Source: an uncultured Christensenellaceae bacterium (lineage in GTDB: Bacteria; Bacillota; Clostridia; Christensenellales; Borkfalkiaceae). Taken from it: a stretch of 41,231 bases of DNA. The stretch is taken from assembly GCA_910587625.1 (NCBI GenBank), contig CAJUMW010000012.1, positions 10,716-51,946 of the forward strand, read 5' to 3'. Below are positions 1-11,300 of this stretch, piece after piece (the stretch's first letter is position 1; every line of letters begins with the position of its first letter). Under the pieces are notes generated by a model. That model had not been told where the DNA came from and made no database searches. It worked only from the letters and a program-made list of their open reading frames with translations. The translations under genes were made by a program, and so were the position numbers.

Positions 1-1
1 T

Positions 2-3000
2 AAGAACTTGAAGTCTACAGTTATAGGAAACCTTGAAAGTTGGTTCAATATCGAGTTTGAAAACGATTCGGCTAACCCTTTATTCTATCAAGGTAATCTT
101 ACGGCTGGCGGTGTATATCAAGTTCTGCTTGATATCCCTAAGACTGTAACTGAAGTTAAGCCTTATGCGTTTACAGGTTGTCAGTCCATAGTTGTTGCGC
201 TCGTTCATGAAAACGTTACAAGCATAGGTACTGACGCATTCCGCGGATGTACTAAATTGAGAAGCGTATATGACTATACGGCAGACAGAGTAGATCCTGC
301 TCCCCTGAATATTCAGAAGCGTAAAATGACCAACGGTTATATTGCTTACTATGCAAATAACGTTTATACAAGTAAGGATGACCCTATCGATCAGGGTATA
401 ACTGAAAATCAGAAGGTAGACGGATTTATCTTCGAGTACAACGGCGGTGTATATCAGTTAATCGGATATGATATCAACGAGGTACAAATTGTAGACGGTA
501 AACTTGTACTTCCTACAAGAGGTCCCGGTACAGGTAACTATATAATTGCCGGCAAGAGAGTTGTTTACCACGATTTGTTTGATGAAAACGGCGAGCCTAT
601 ACTTGATGAAGAAGGTAATCAGCTTCAGGAAGAAGAGACGCTTCTCGGTGCATTTGCAAATGATTCACGCATCATAAGCGTAGTTATTCCCGATTCCGTA
701 ATTGCCATCGGCGACGAAGCATTCTATGGCTGTGCTAACCTTGTGAATGTAAGCATTGGTTCCGAAGTTGAAAAAATCGGAGATGCGGCATTTGGAAATT
801 GCCCTATGCTTAAACAGGTCAACTTGCCTAATGACTGCGTATATGGTAAAAATGTATTCTCGGCAACACAACGTGATTTGCTTTTGATTGCACCCAACTA
901 TAGTGTATATCAGAACTTAAAAGAGGATGCGGCATTTACTGCTTATAAAGATGCTTTGACCTATGAAGTAACGGTTAGATTCTATCTTACTCCGCTTGTC
1001 AAGACAGATATGTTCCGCGAAACATTTACAAAACTTGCGGATAAGTCGCTCTATTACGAAAAGGTTGACGGTATTTGGGACGCAAATGCCAGTGCAATCC
1101 CTGTAAGCATATTTAACCTTACAATCCGTAACTGGAAAGATAGTGCAGGCACAGCCATTAACGTTGGCACCTACACTGTTCCCGACAGCGGTACAGAAGT
1201 TGAAATTTATGCTAATCAGGTAAATGCTCCTACATTCAGTGAAAATGTTGACGTAACTTATACGGGTAAAGCTTCGTACACAATTCATCCCGTATGGTTT
1301 GACGACAGTATTATGGATGTATATTATCAGCTTCAGGGTAGCGGAGATGAACCTACAAATGTCGAACCTGTAAAAGTTGGTAAGTACAGAGTAACTGTAA
1401 CTCTTAGAAGAGACGTAGGCTTTACTTTCTACGGTTCTACACCTACGACAACGCTTTCAATCAACAACGCTGACATTACTGATATCAACATTAATGCAAA
1501 TAATGGAACATATACCGGAGTAAATCGTCCCGTTGTTACCAGAACTCCCACTGCAACCATTCAGGAACCCACTTTAAATATTCCTTCATGGACGTATGCT
1601 TTGGGTGATGAAAATGGTCCTACTAACGAATTCTCGAAAAACTTGTTTGTTAAGGATGCCGGCGTATATACAGTTTGGTATAAAGTAATCGCAGACAACC
1701 ATAACGAAGCTACGGGTAGCTTTACGCTAACTGTAAGTGAAGCTACGATCACCGTAACAAGAAGAACGGGATATAGCGGCGTTTATGACGGTAAATCTCA
1801 TAACGCGGCAGCATATGTTTCGGCAACTACAGTTGACAGAAGCGAAGCAACTTGGACTTACTCGCTTACAAGGGACGGCGAATTTGTAGAAGAATTGCTT
1901 TTGAAGGATGTAGGTACTTACAACGTTTACTTCAAGGTAAATGCGCCCAACCACAGAGAATATACTTCCGGTGCACAGTACTTCACGGCAACAATTTCCC
2001 CTGCTACTATTACAGGTGTAAACATTGTCGGCTTCATGGGTACGTTTGACGGCAACGAGCACAGTGCGGTGGTAGGTAAGCCTTCGGCTATAACCGTTGA
2101 TAACTGCAACACAACGTGGCTCTACTCGACAAATCAATCTACCGATAAGGCAGATTACAGTGCAACAATTCCTACTTTCACTAATGTAAGTTCGAACATT
2201 GTTTACTATGTAATTTCCGCTCCCAACCATGCGGACTACTTCGGTAGCTTCACGGTAACTATTACCGACTTACTTACGATGATAGTCGGAACAGACGGCG
2301 GCTATACCGGAACTTACACAGGTGACGCGCTCAACGTCGAGGATTACAGACCTACGGCTGCAACGAGAAACGGCGCAACTCCCGTTTGGGGCTATGCTCG
2401 TGCGCTTACCGAAGAAACGGTTTACGGTGATCCGTTCACGATTACCGAAGTCGGTACTTACACGGTATATTTCAAGATTTCCGCAACCGACCACGCAGAC
2501 TACTTCGGCGCGTATATCATCACTATCGGCTATGCAGATATTACGATTTCAGTAGCTCCTATAGGATATAGCGGAGAATACGACGGCTCGGCGCATAAGG
2601 CAATAGCAAACAAGGCGGTTGCTGATACCGTTGACGAAGTAGCTCCCGTTTGGGAATACTCGCTCGACAATCAAGAGTTCACTACTACCATGCCCGAGTT
2701 TACGAATATCGGACAGACGAGAGTATATTACAGAGTATCCGCAGCTAACCACAACACGGTTACCGGCAGCTTCACGGTAACAATTACCGAAGCTACGATA
2801 AGTAACGTAAACGTACAGGGTTATGTCGGAATCGAGAACGGAGAAGACCACGAAGCTGTCGTAAGCACGACTGCAACTTCAAGCGTTCCCGGCACGGTTA
2901 TTACCTGGTTGTACTCGACGACGGGCGGCGAAAACACATACAGTGAAGAAGTCCCCACGTTCAGAACGGCCGGAAGATATACTGTTTGGTATATGGTAAC

Positions 3001-6000
3001 TGCCGAAAACCACAAGACGGTAACAGGCAGATTCTATGTAACGATAAGCGATAAACCCACAATCGACGTTGATTACACGGGCAGCGGCTATACCGGCACT
3101 TACACCGGCACGGCGCTCAATGTTGAAGATTACAGACCCGAGGCAACCGACAGCGAGGGCAATACAAACACATTAGTTTGGGGCTATACGCTTAAAGAAG
3201 GTGCGGAAGATGATGAATACGAGGTAGCGCTTTCAGTCAAAGACGCTGGCGAGTACACCGTTTACTTCACTATCAATGCGGAAGGTCACGCGCCTTACTA
3301 CGGCAGCTATATCATCAACATTAGAAATGCTAAGATAACAGTTTCCGACGTTGTGTCGCACAACAAGACGTATGACGGCAAAGAGCATACTCCTGTAACG
3401 GCAAACGTAACTACAGTAGGCGGCAACGAAGCTAAGTGGAGCTTCAAGCTCAACCAGTTCGACGAATACGATGCAAATCTTACTTTGAAGAACGCAGGCG
3501 ATTATACCGTTTACTACATGATTTCGGCAGACAACCATGACGCCGTAACGGGAACTATCGACGCTTCAATAGCACTTGCAGCGTTCAGCGACATAAATGT
3601 CGAAGCTTACAACGCCGCTTACGACGGCAACGAACACGGTGCAGTAGTCGGTACGCCTACCGTAACCGTAGTCGGAGAAAATACTCCTGTCTGGAAGTAC
3701 AGCACTCGTGAAAACGGTGAGTACACTGCCACGATGCCGAGATTTACCGATGCAGGAACTTATACGGTATGGTACACGCTTGAAGCAGACAACCATATTT
3801 CGGTTAAGGACAGCATCGAAGTTGTAATAAACACCGCAGTATTCACGGGAGTAACCGTAACGGGTTATCGTGGAATATTCGACGGCGCGCTTCATAACGT
3901 AGTTGACCAGCACAGAGCTACTACCGCAGACGGTTCGGTACCCAACTGGTTGTACTCGTTGACCGGAGAAGAAGGCTCTTACAGGTCTAACATAACTATT
4001 AATACGGCCGGCACTTATACTGTTTACTACACTGTATCTGCAGCTAACCACGAAACAAAGAGCGGTACGTTCACGGCAACCATACAGCAGCGTAACATAA
4101 CGGTAACGTTGCCCAATGCGGAGGACAATTACGGCAATTGGACAATAGCTAATATGTCCAGCATGCTTGCTTCGCTTACCGTTCAGCCTGAAATTTCGGG
4201 TGACTTTGCAGGTTCGCTCCTCAGAATTACGTTAAAGCTTGACGGACAGTTGCCTGAAAGCGGCTACATTCCTACGGGCGTTTACGGTATTGTAGGTACT
4301 GCAAGCGATGAAGAGAACTACAACATTACCTGGAACAACGGTAAACTTACCATCGGTGCCGTTGAAATCGTAGTCAACGACGAAGGCGGTGCAACTGTCG
4401 TTTATGACGGCGCAACGCACAGCGTAGCGGACGGCAATCCTTCCGTAACGCTTACCGCAGGCGCACAGGCAAGTTGGACTTACTCGCTTACCGGTGCAGA
4501 TGGCTCGTACAGATCCGAACTTTTGTTGACGGAAGCCGGCGAGTACACCGTTCACTACATTGTAAGCGCTCCCAACCACGCTTCGAAGAGCGGCACGTTC
4601 ACATTCACCATCGAGAAACGCACTATTACAGTAACCGTTTCCGATACGACAGTAACCTACGGCGATTGGTCGATTGACGAAATCATATCCAAGCTTTCGG
4701 CTCTTGCAAGAATTACCGACGCTAACGGCTCGCTCGAGCTTGATAACAGCGCATTCTCGCTCAGCTTAACCGACGCCGGCGCAAGCACCAGCGGTAAACT
4801 CAAAGTCGGCAACTACACGGTAGTCGGCGTCAACGAGGATGAGGCTAACTTCACGGTTGAGTTCTCACTCGGCAGTATTACCGTATCTCCCAAGGCGCTT
4901 ACGCTCAACGGTAAAGACAGCATCAAGGCCAACGACAAGAGCTACGACGGTACTACCAGCGTTACCTTCGATACGACGGGCGCTTCGCTTGTAGGCGCGC
5001 TCGACGGTGACAACGTAGCGTTCAAAGTAACCGGTGCGTTCTCAAGCTCCGCCGCTGCGGAAAGCGTTTCCGTTTCGGCAACTGTAAGCATTGTCGGCGA
5101 CGATATTGCAAACTACAGCTTTACGGAAATTTCACTCAGCCTTTCTGCTCAGATACTCAACACAACGGCTAAGCCCGTTCAGCCCGATAACGATATCAAA
5201 TATGCTCCCAAGACAAAGATATCCGACGTAATCCCCGAGTTCAACAAGTCGATTATGTCAGTTACCGTTCTTAAAAACGGCTTGGCAGTAAATCCCGATA
5301 TGGACGACGACGGCAACTTGCTTCTTCCCGGTGTAGGCACCTTCACGCTTACCTTCCACCTCACAAATGCAGACGTAAGCTGGACCAGCGACGTCGACCA
5401 GGATAAGGCGGACGTAACTATAACGATTAATATCGTCAAGGGCGTTGTCGAAGTTCCTACGACTACAGAAGCACATGTAACTTATACGGGCAGCGAACTT
5501 ACCCTTCTTCCCGAAGGCTTCGACGCAGACCTTATGGAAGTTCTCGGCGATAATAAGTACACTAACGTCGGAACTTACAAAGTAACCGTTAAGTTGATTA
5601 AACGCGAGTGGCAGCAGTGGTCCACAGGCGATAGCGACGATTTGGTAATAACTTTCGTTATCGACCCCGTAGAGCTTGACGTAATTATTTCGGACGCAGA
5701 AATAACCTACGGAGATTGGACGGCTGAAAACGCTAAGACAAAACTCAACGCAATTAAAAACATCTATACCATTTCGAGCGGTGCAATCGTAACAGGTGAA
5801 AGCGCAAGCGACGTATTCGAGCTCAATATCGACGACTTGGGCGCAAAGCTCAACGCAGGCACTTACGCTATTTCGGGCGCTCAGTTCAATACTACGGCTT
5901 CCAAGAACTATAAAGTAACGTTTATCGGTCTTGAAGGCGGCTCGACAGGCGTGCTTACCGTAAATGCAAAGGAGATTACAATAATCAACCTTGCAGCGGA

Positions 6001-8380
6001 AGACAAGACTTATGACGGTACCGATGAGGCAACCCTCACGCAGGGTACAATTGTCGGAATGGTAGAAGGCGACGACCTCGCTTACGACTACGAAGCTACG
6101 TTCACGGGCATTGACGCCGGTACAAATTACACTGTCAATGCAACAATTACGCTCACGGGCGAAGACGCAGGCAACTATGTGATAGCCGAAGGCGGCGACA
6201 CTGTTTCCTTTACTGCTTCAATCAACCGTGTGGTACTTGACGTTGAATGGACTTACGGCGAGTTTGTAAGCAACAATAACGGCGTTTACACCTATTATTA
6301 CCACACTAAGACTCCCAATATCACGGCTACTCTCAAGAATGAAGGAATTGTAACGGGCGAAACCGTAACTCTTTCGGCAATAGCAAATCTTGCGGATACC
6401 GAGTATATGGACGTCAACAACTATACTTTAAGAGTTACTCTCGAGGGTGACGCCGCAGTCAACTACACGTTGTCTAACGGTTCTCTCGCAATAGTAATCG
6501 AGTATATGAAGGTCGAAGTTACAATTTCGGACGCAAGCGGTATCTACGGTGCCGACGCGCAGTCCAAGAGTGAAAGCGACAAGCTTGTCTGGACTTCCGC
6601 ACACCGCGAACTCCTTGAAGATTATGTGACTATCGTAACTGAAGCACACTCGGCAAAGGGCTTTGCGAATGCAGGTTCGTACTCGATTTATATCGACCTT
6701 AACAGCAGAATTCACACTCACTTCGCAGTAACGGAAAACAAGGGTACCTTCACTGTTAATGCAGCTTCGTTCGAAGTACCTCCCAAGACATTGTCCTATC
6801 CTTACAGAGATGCGGGATATCAGGTCGGTCTTACTGCCGAAGACGTAACTACTCAGGGTAGCGTAACATTTAACGACCTTACCATCACTTATTGCCTTGA
6901 CAACGAGTACGGCGATTACAGCACGACAATTCCTACAATCAAGGAAATCAGAGAAGAGCCTTACGTCATCTATTACAGAATAACTGGTGCAAACCACGTT
7001 CAGAAGACGGGCTATATCGAAGTAATGATCGGTCAGGTTATAGTTGAAGTGACCGTAACAAACGCTCCTCAGACTGTAACGTATGCAAGCGACGCTGTAG
7101 TTCCCACTTCGGCACAGCTTCTTGCAATGTTTGAAAGAAGCTACCGTTACAACGGAGAAACGGTTACCAACCAGCAGGTTCTCGACGCAATCAACAGTTC
7201 GATAGTTCTCGGTTTGCGCACGGCTGACGGCACGGTATTGACGCCCGGCGCGGCAATTTCCGCAGGTACCTACTACCTGACTGTCGGCGGAACGTATGAA
7301 ACCGAAGAAGCTTCGGCTAAGATTACGACTTCCGGAAGCTACGCTTACATAGTTGAAAAAGCTACGGTTGAAGTAACCTGGAACGATAGCGAAAGCTATA
7401 CTTACGGCGATAAACTTCCCATACCTTCGATTGAAGGACTTACGGCCGGTACCGACTATGTAATCAGCTATACGACGGCAGACGGCGATACCATTTCCGC
7501 AAGCGAAATGGAAAAACCCAATGCAGGCGGCTACATTGTTACCGTAACGCTTAGAAACGACAACTATACGTTTGTCAACGGAGAAGACGAAACCACAACG
7601 GCATCCAAGTCTTACACAATCAATCCTGCTCAGGTAACTCCCGAGTGGAATAAGGAAGACAGCTACGTTTACGGCGATACGCTTCCCGTGCCTACAATCG
7701 CTGGCTTGACTTCTGACGACTTCACTTACAGCTACGCTCTTAATGGCAGCACCGAAGAAGTCAATACAACAAGACCTGTTGCAGGCGAATACACAATTAC
7801 AATCACAATCACCAACACTAACTATGCGTTTGCAGACGTTGAAGCAGGTTCTACAACCGTTACAATTGCGCCTAAGGCAGTTACCTTCACGCTTCCCGAA
7901 GGCGGAGAATATCACTATAACGATACTCTTCCCGAGCCTTCAATAAGCGTAAAATTCAGCGATGACGAAACGATAACGCTTGAAAAGGACGTTGACTTCA
8001 CTTACAGCTATGCTCTTAAAGACAGCGAAGAAGAAGTTAACCTTACAAGACCTGTTGTCGGCACATACGTTATCACGGTAACGATTTTGAACGGCAACTA
8101 CACGTTTGCAACCGAAGCAGACAGCAAGAAAGAAGTTGAAATGCTTCCCACGCTCGTAGACACGGCTGACATAAGCTGGAGCATTACGGGTGAAGAAGAT
8201 GAAGAGGGCAACGTAAGCTACTCGGTAATCTACGGCAACAAGCTTCCCACAGCGGAAATAACCGACCTTGTAAAGGATACCGACTTCACGGTAACTTATA
8301 AGACCGCGGAAGGCGCAGTCGAAACCAACGACGCTCCCGTTGTAGGAAATTACATTGTAGTAATTACCCTTTCGAATTGA
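2..8380 (+). CDS. Giant repeat-containing surface protein, N-terminal part (5' cut by window edge, frame broken at 3' end)
   Basis: The frame is open from the first bases, so the true start and any signal peptide lie upstream; the TTG at 8 is not a credible start. In order, the product has two clusters of BspA-type LRR_5 repeats (about residues 35-110 and 220-300, motif IGDEAFYGCANL), about eleven Ig-like repeats of about 88 aa (nt 1480-4110 and 4363-4640, signature YDGxxH ... GxYTVYYxVxAxNH), MBG-like domains with YGDWT or YGDxLPxP motifs, and YDG domains (KSYDGTTSVTF near 4930; KTYDGTDEATL near 6000). Such LRR/MBG/YDG mosaics are known in very large clostridial surface adhesins. The frame ends at TGA 8378-8380 in the middle of a domain, and the next frame continues the same domain family, so this is almost certainly one gene with 8377-32676. 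The substrate or ligand cannot be read from the sequence; adhesion is a family-based guess. Confidence 0.9.
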   Translation, partial: KNLKSTVIGNLESWFNIEFENDSANPLFYQGNLTAGGVYQVLLDIPKTVTEVKPYAFTGCQSIVVALVHENVTSIGTDAFRGCTKLRSVYDYTADRVDPAPLNIQKRKMTNGYIAYYANNVYTSKDDPIDQGITENQKVDGFIFEYNGGVYQLIGYDINEVQIVDGKLVLPTRGPGTGNYIIAGKRVVYHDLFDENGEPILDEEGNQLQEEETLLGAFANDSRIISVVIPDSVIAIGDEAFYGCANLVNVSIGSEVEKIGDAAFGNCPMLKQVNLPNDCVYGKNVFSATQRDLLLIAPNYSVYQNLKEDAAFTAYKDALTYEVTVRFYLTPLVKTDMFRETFTKLADKSLYYEKVDGIWDANASAIPVSIFNLTIRNWKDSAGTAINVGTYTVPDSGTEVEIYANQVNAPTFSENVDVTYTGKASYTIHPVWFDDSIMDVYYQLQGSGDEPTNVEPVKVGKYRVTVTLRRDVGFTFYGSTPTTTLSINNADITDININANNGTYTGVNRPVVTRTPTATIQEPTLNIPSWTYALGDENGPTNEFSKNLFVKDAGVYTVWYKVIADNHNEATGSFTLTVSEATITVTRRTGYSGVYDGKSHNAAAYVSATTVDRSEATWTYSLTRDGEFVEELLLKDVGTYNVYFKVNAPNHREYTSGAQYFTATISPATITGVNIVGFMGTFDGNEHSAVVGKPSAITVDNCNTTWLYSTNQSTDKADYSATIPTFTNVSSNIVYYVISAPNHADYFGSFTVTITDLLTMIVGTDGGYTGTYTGDALNVEDYRPTAATRNGATPVWGYARALTEETVYGDPFTITEVGTYTVYFKISATDHADYFGAYIITIGYADITISVAPIGYSGEYDGSAHKAIANKAVADTVDEVAPVWEYSLDNQEFTTTMPEFTNIGQTRVYYRVSAANHNTVTGSFTVTITEATISNVNVQGYVGIENGEDHEAVVSTTATSSVPGTVITWLYSTTGGENTYSEEVPTFRTAGRYTVWYMVTAENHKTVTGRFYVTISDKPTIDVDYTGSGYTGTYTGTALNVEDYRPEATDSEGNTNTLVWGYTLKEGAEDDEYEVALSVKDAGEYTVYFTINAEGHAPYYGSYIINIRNAKITVSDVVSHNKTYDGKEHTPVTANVTTVGGNEAKWSFKLNQFDEYDANLTLKNAGDYTVYYMISADNHDAVTGTIDASIALAAFSDINVEAYNAAYDGNEHGAVVGTPTVTVVGENTPVWKYSTRENGEYTATMPRFTDAGTYTVWYTLEADNHISVKDSIEVVINTAVFTGVTVTGYRGIFDGALHNVVDQHRATTADGSVPNWLYSLTGEEGSYRSNITINTAGTYTVYYTVSAANHETKSGTFTATIQQRNITVTLPNAEDNYGNWTIANMSSMLASLTVQPEISGDFAGSLLRITLKLDGQLPESGYIPTGVYGIVGTASDEENYNITWNNGKLTIGAVEIVVNDEGGATVVYDGATHSVADGNPSVTLTAGAQASWTYSLTGADGSYRSELLLTEAGEYTVHYIVSAPNHASKSGTFTFTIEKRTITVTVSDTTVTYGDWSIDEIISKLSALARITDANGSLELDNSAFSLSLTDAGASTSGKLKVGNYTVVGVNEDEANFTVEFSLGSITVSPKALTLNGKDSIKANDKSYDGTTSVTFDTTGASLVGALDGDNVAFKVTGAFSSSAAAESVSVSATVSIVGDDIANYSFTEISLSLSAQILNTTAKPVQPDNDIKYAPKTKISDVIPEFNKSIMSVTVLKNGLAVNPDMDDDGNLLLPGVGTFTLTFHLTNADVSWTSDVDQDKADVTITINIVKGVVEVPTTTEAHVTYTGSELTLLPEGFDADLMEVLGDNKYTNVGTYKVTVKLIKREWQQWSTGDSDDLVITFVIDPVELDVIISDAEITYGDWTAENAKTKLNAIKNIYTISSGAIVTGESASDVFELNIDDLGAKLNAGTYAISGAQFNTTASKNYKVTFIGLEGGSTGVLTVNAKEITIINLAAEDKTYDGTDEATLTQGTIVGMVEGDDLAYDYEATFTGIDAGTNYTVNATITLTGEDAGNYVIAEGGDTVSFTASINRVVLDVEWTYGEFVSNNNGVYTYYYHTKTPNITATLKNEGIVTGETVTLSAIANLADTEYMDVNNYTLRVTLEGDAAVNYTLSNGSLAIVIEYMKVEVTISDASGIYGADAQSKSESDKLVWTSAHRELLEDYVTIVTEAHSAKGFANAGSYSIYIDLNSRIHTHFAVTENKGTFTVNAASFEVPPKTLSYPYRDAGYQVGLTAEDVTTQGSVTFNDLTITYCLDNEYGDYSTTIPTIKEIREEPYVIYYRITGANHVQKTGYIEVMIGQVIVEVTVTNAPQTVTYASDAVVPTSAQLLAMFERSYRYNGETVTNQQVLDAINSSIVLGLRTADGTVLTPGAAISAGTYYLTVGGTYETEEASAKITTSGSYAYIVEKATVEVTWNDSESYTYGDKLPIPSIEGLTAGTDYVISYTTADGDTISASEMEKPNAGGYIVTVTLRNDNYTFVNGEDETTTASKSYTINPAQVTPEWNKEDSYVYGDTLPVPTIAGLTSDDFTYSYALNGSTEEVNTTRPVAGEYTITITITNTNYAFADVEAGSTTVTIAPKAVTFTLPEGGEYHYNDTLPEPSISVKFSDDETITLEKDVDFTYSYALKDSEEEVNLTRPVVGTYVITVTILNGNYTFATEADSKKEVEMLPTLVDTADISWSITGEEDEEGNVSYSVIYGNKLPTAEITDLVKDTDFTVTYKTAEGAVETNDAPVVGNYIVVITLSN
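128..850 (+). other. BspA-type leucine-rich repeat (LRR_5) segments
   Basis: Two clusters, about nt 140-280 and 660-850, show the BspA/LRR_5 pattern: a short beta-strand (VVIPDSVIAIG) followed by DEAFYGCANLVNVSI and then a second unit, KIGDAAFGNCPMLKQV. These repeats are typical of surface proteins of host-associated bacteria and commonly mediate binding to host or bacterial proteins. The stretch between the clusters (about 290-650) has an insertion without recognisable LRRs. More LRRs probably lie upstream of the window. Confidence 0.8.
1480..4640 (+). repeat. Array of about 11 Ig-like repeats (YDGxxH ... NH type)
   Basis: Each unit is about 255-275 nt (85-91 aa). It starts with Gly-Tyr-x-Gly-x-Tyr/Phe-Asp-Gly-x-x-His, has a central WxYS, then GxYTVYYxVxAxNHxxxxGxFTVTI. 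The Asn-His landmark recurs near 1697, 1950, 2224, 2490 (Asp-His), 2750, 3008, 3285 (Gly-His), 3532, 3790, 4047 and 4572. Copies 10 and 11 are separated by one MBG-like domain (about 4110-4360). Copies differ clearly in DNA sequence, so the duplication is old or has diverged under selection. Confidence 0.85.
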
Positions 8381-11300
8381 ACGTAACCGTTAAACCTCAA
8401 CCCGTAGATATAGTAATCGACGGTATCCAGCTCGGAAACGACGGAGATACCGCAGTTCCCGACGAGAACGGAGTTATTAAATTCACTTACAGCAAGGACA
8501 ACAAGCTTACCGTTCCCACCGTTAAGGCTCTCGACGACGCCGGCGTAGAATACCACGTCGAGTATAAGAAGAGAGGACCTAAGGAACCCGTAACGGCAGA
8601 GTATAAGCCTATAACAGAGGAAGAGTTCCTTGAAGGTAACGCAGGATTCTATATCTTCACAATCGTCATCGACGACGATAATCCCAACTTTGTACAGACC
8701 GAAATCAAGCCGATAACGCTTGTAATCGAACCCAAGAAGGTTATAATCGATTGGGGTCCCGGCGCCGGCAAAGGCAGCAACAATAGCGCAAGCACCGTCA
8801 ACGGTGCTGCGCCTGTGGCTGAGGATGAAGAGGTTGAAGAAGAATTAACCGAGCAGGCGGAAGAGATTAAGGAAGTTGTAAAAACGGCGTCCGTAACTTT
8901 CAACGCGCCCAAATCGGAAACAAGTAAAAAGGTTGACGTTATCTGGGTCATCAAAGACAAGAACGGCAACATAATAAGAACTTTCGGTAACACTCAGGAC
9001 TTCAACACCGACCTCAATGCCGACGGAGAAGGGGAAGATATCTTTATTCCCGAAGTTGACGAGAGCAACATCTGGAACTTCGCTTACGGTACTGCGCTTG
9101 CAGTTCCCTCTATCGAAGGACTCAGAAAGTATGAAGAGGGTATGACCTCCGCAGAGTGGGATTACAAGGTAATTTACAGAGACGCCGAAGGCAGAATCAT
9201 TGCTGTAGACGATAACGGACTTATAAACGGCAAGCTTCCCGACGTCAGCGACTATTACATCACTATCGAGTTCAATAAGGAAAACTTCGAGGGCGAAAAT
9301 TCAACGATTAAAAACGTAATTAAGCCCCTTGCAATAGGCGTAACGCTCAACGACCTTGCAAACGTCGTATTCGGCGATTTGCAGGCAGACGGCGTAAACG
9401 CATATCTTGCAGCGCTTGAAAATGCATTCACAACCGCAATTACAAGCAAAACGGCTGATTTCGACGCACCCGTTCCCGAAGCGCTTCCCGATGCAGTTAA
9501 AGATATTTTCGCTTTGACGCTTGAAAACCTTTCCTCGCTCAGCGGCTACCTCAAAGTAGTAGACGGCGGCTATAAGGTTGTGCTCGATACCGACTCGCTC
9601 AACGGCAACTACACGGTAACTTTGACAAACGACAAGGCTCTTACCGTAATCAACGCCGACATAACCGAAACTATCGATGATTTGGTAATGTTCGAGCTTG
9701 GCGAACCCCAGAACGTAGTTATCGACGGCACGGGCAAGGTAGTTGTAAAGGGCGGAGAAACTTACACGATATCCTATCTTCCCACAATTCAGTCTACGGA
9801 AGGCACGGATACCGACGCAAGTAAATACGGTTCGACCAATCCCACAATTACTACTACCGAAGACAGCGGCTACGTCTACTTTATGATTACTGCAGATAAC
9901 CACAATGCTTACTTCGGTTGCATAAAGGTTACTGTTGAGAGTTCGCTCTTCGAATTAAAGGTAACGCTTGAAGGCATAGTTTACGGTACTGTAACACCTA
10001 CGCTCGACGAGTTGAAGGGTATGCTTACCATAGACAGCGTAATTTACAACAGCGACGCTACGTTTACGGCGGACGACGCACTGAAAACTGCCATTATAAA
10101 CGGCATTACGGGCATCTCAATCGACGGCGCTGTGGAAAATCAACTTCTTTCCGCAGGCAAGCACAACATAACTATCCGCGGCAGCGTAACGTATCACGAC
10201 CCCAGCGATAATGAAGATAAGCTTGTTGCAATAACGCTTGCAACTCCCGGAGAGGGCGAGGAAGCGGCTGCGCTCAACGTCGATAAACTCAAAGTAACCG
10301 TGACGCTTAAAAACGTTGAAAAGCAAAATTACGGCGTATGGACGGCTGAAAACGCCGAAGCAGACCTCGCAAAAGTTGAAAATATTTCGTCTTTCGAAAT
10401 TAAGAATAACGAAAATATCGAAACTTTGCCCGATACCGACGCGTTCAAAGTGACGCTCGGCGGACTTGACGGGCTTTCGGGCTACCTCACCGTAAAAGAA
10501 GGCGGCTACACCATTACGGCTGTGGCAACAAACGACAATTACGAGATAACGTCGGTAGACTCGACGCTTACGATAGTTCCTCTTACGCTTGAAATCAATT
10601 GGAATATCGAAGCCGACGGAGAAAACGGCTATCATATCGTTTACGGCGCTCAGCTTCCCGTACCCGAAATAACAAACCTGGGTGAAAATTTTGCTCCCTG
10701 CACGTTGACGATAACTCGCACCAGCGGAGAAGAAACACTCGACGAAGAAGGCTACACCAACCCCGTTGCCGGAGCGTACGGCATATCGCTTGCAATAAGC
10801 GACACTACCAACTACGCGCTTCCCGAAATTTCGGAGATAACGGTCAACGTTGATAAGCGTGAAATTACTGTAATTATAGCGGACGTAACTGCGGTTTACG
10901 GTGACGACGTTTACAATGCGCTTGCCGACAAGACTCACAATTTCGAGTATGCGCTCAAAGACGGTTCTACGCTCGCATACACGGGTGAAGAGTTGTCGGG
11001 CATAGTAAGCGTGGCGTTCACGCTTGCAGATGGCGCGGCATTTGACGCTGCTACATATCCCATAGTCGGAACGCAGAGCACGGAAGGCTATGCAGTCAAC
11101 TATGCGGTAACGTTTGAAAATTCCGACGGCAGCGCAAATCAAGCTACGCTCAAAGTAAACCCTGCTCCCAAGACTGCGGATTGGAAGGTGGAAGTAACCG
11201 AAAACAAGGGTGAAGTAACCTACGGCAACGCACTTCCTTCCCCTACAATAGAAGGACTTGAGGACAGCGATTACAAAGTAGAATACTTTAAAACTACCAA

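Noticed and set aside
8..10. TTG at position 8 as the start of the giant gene
   Set aside because: The frame is open to the window edge and the first residues are already in a repeat region without a signal peptide.
8377..8379. TTG at 8377 as the start of a separate 8,099-aa protein
   Set aside because: No ribosome binding site, no signal peptide, and it falls inside a repeat domain shared with the upstream frame.
8302..8380. Programmed -1 ribosomal frameshift
   Set aside because: No canonical slippery heptamer or obvious downstream structure was found, and a piece of the repeat seems missing; deletion or assembly error explains it better.
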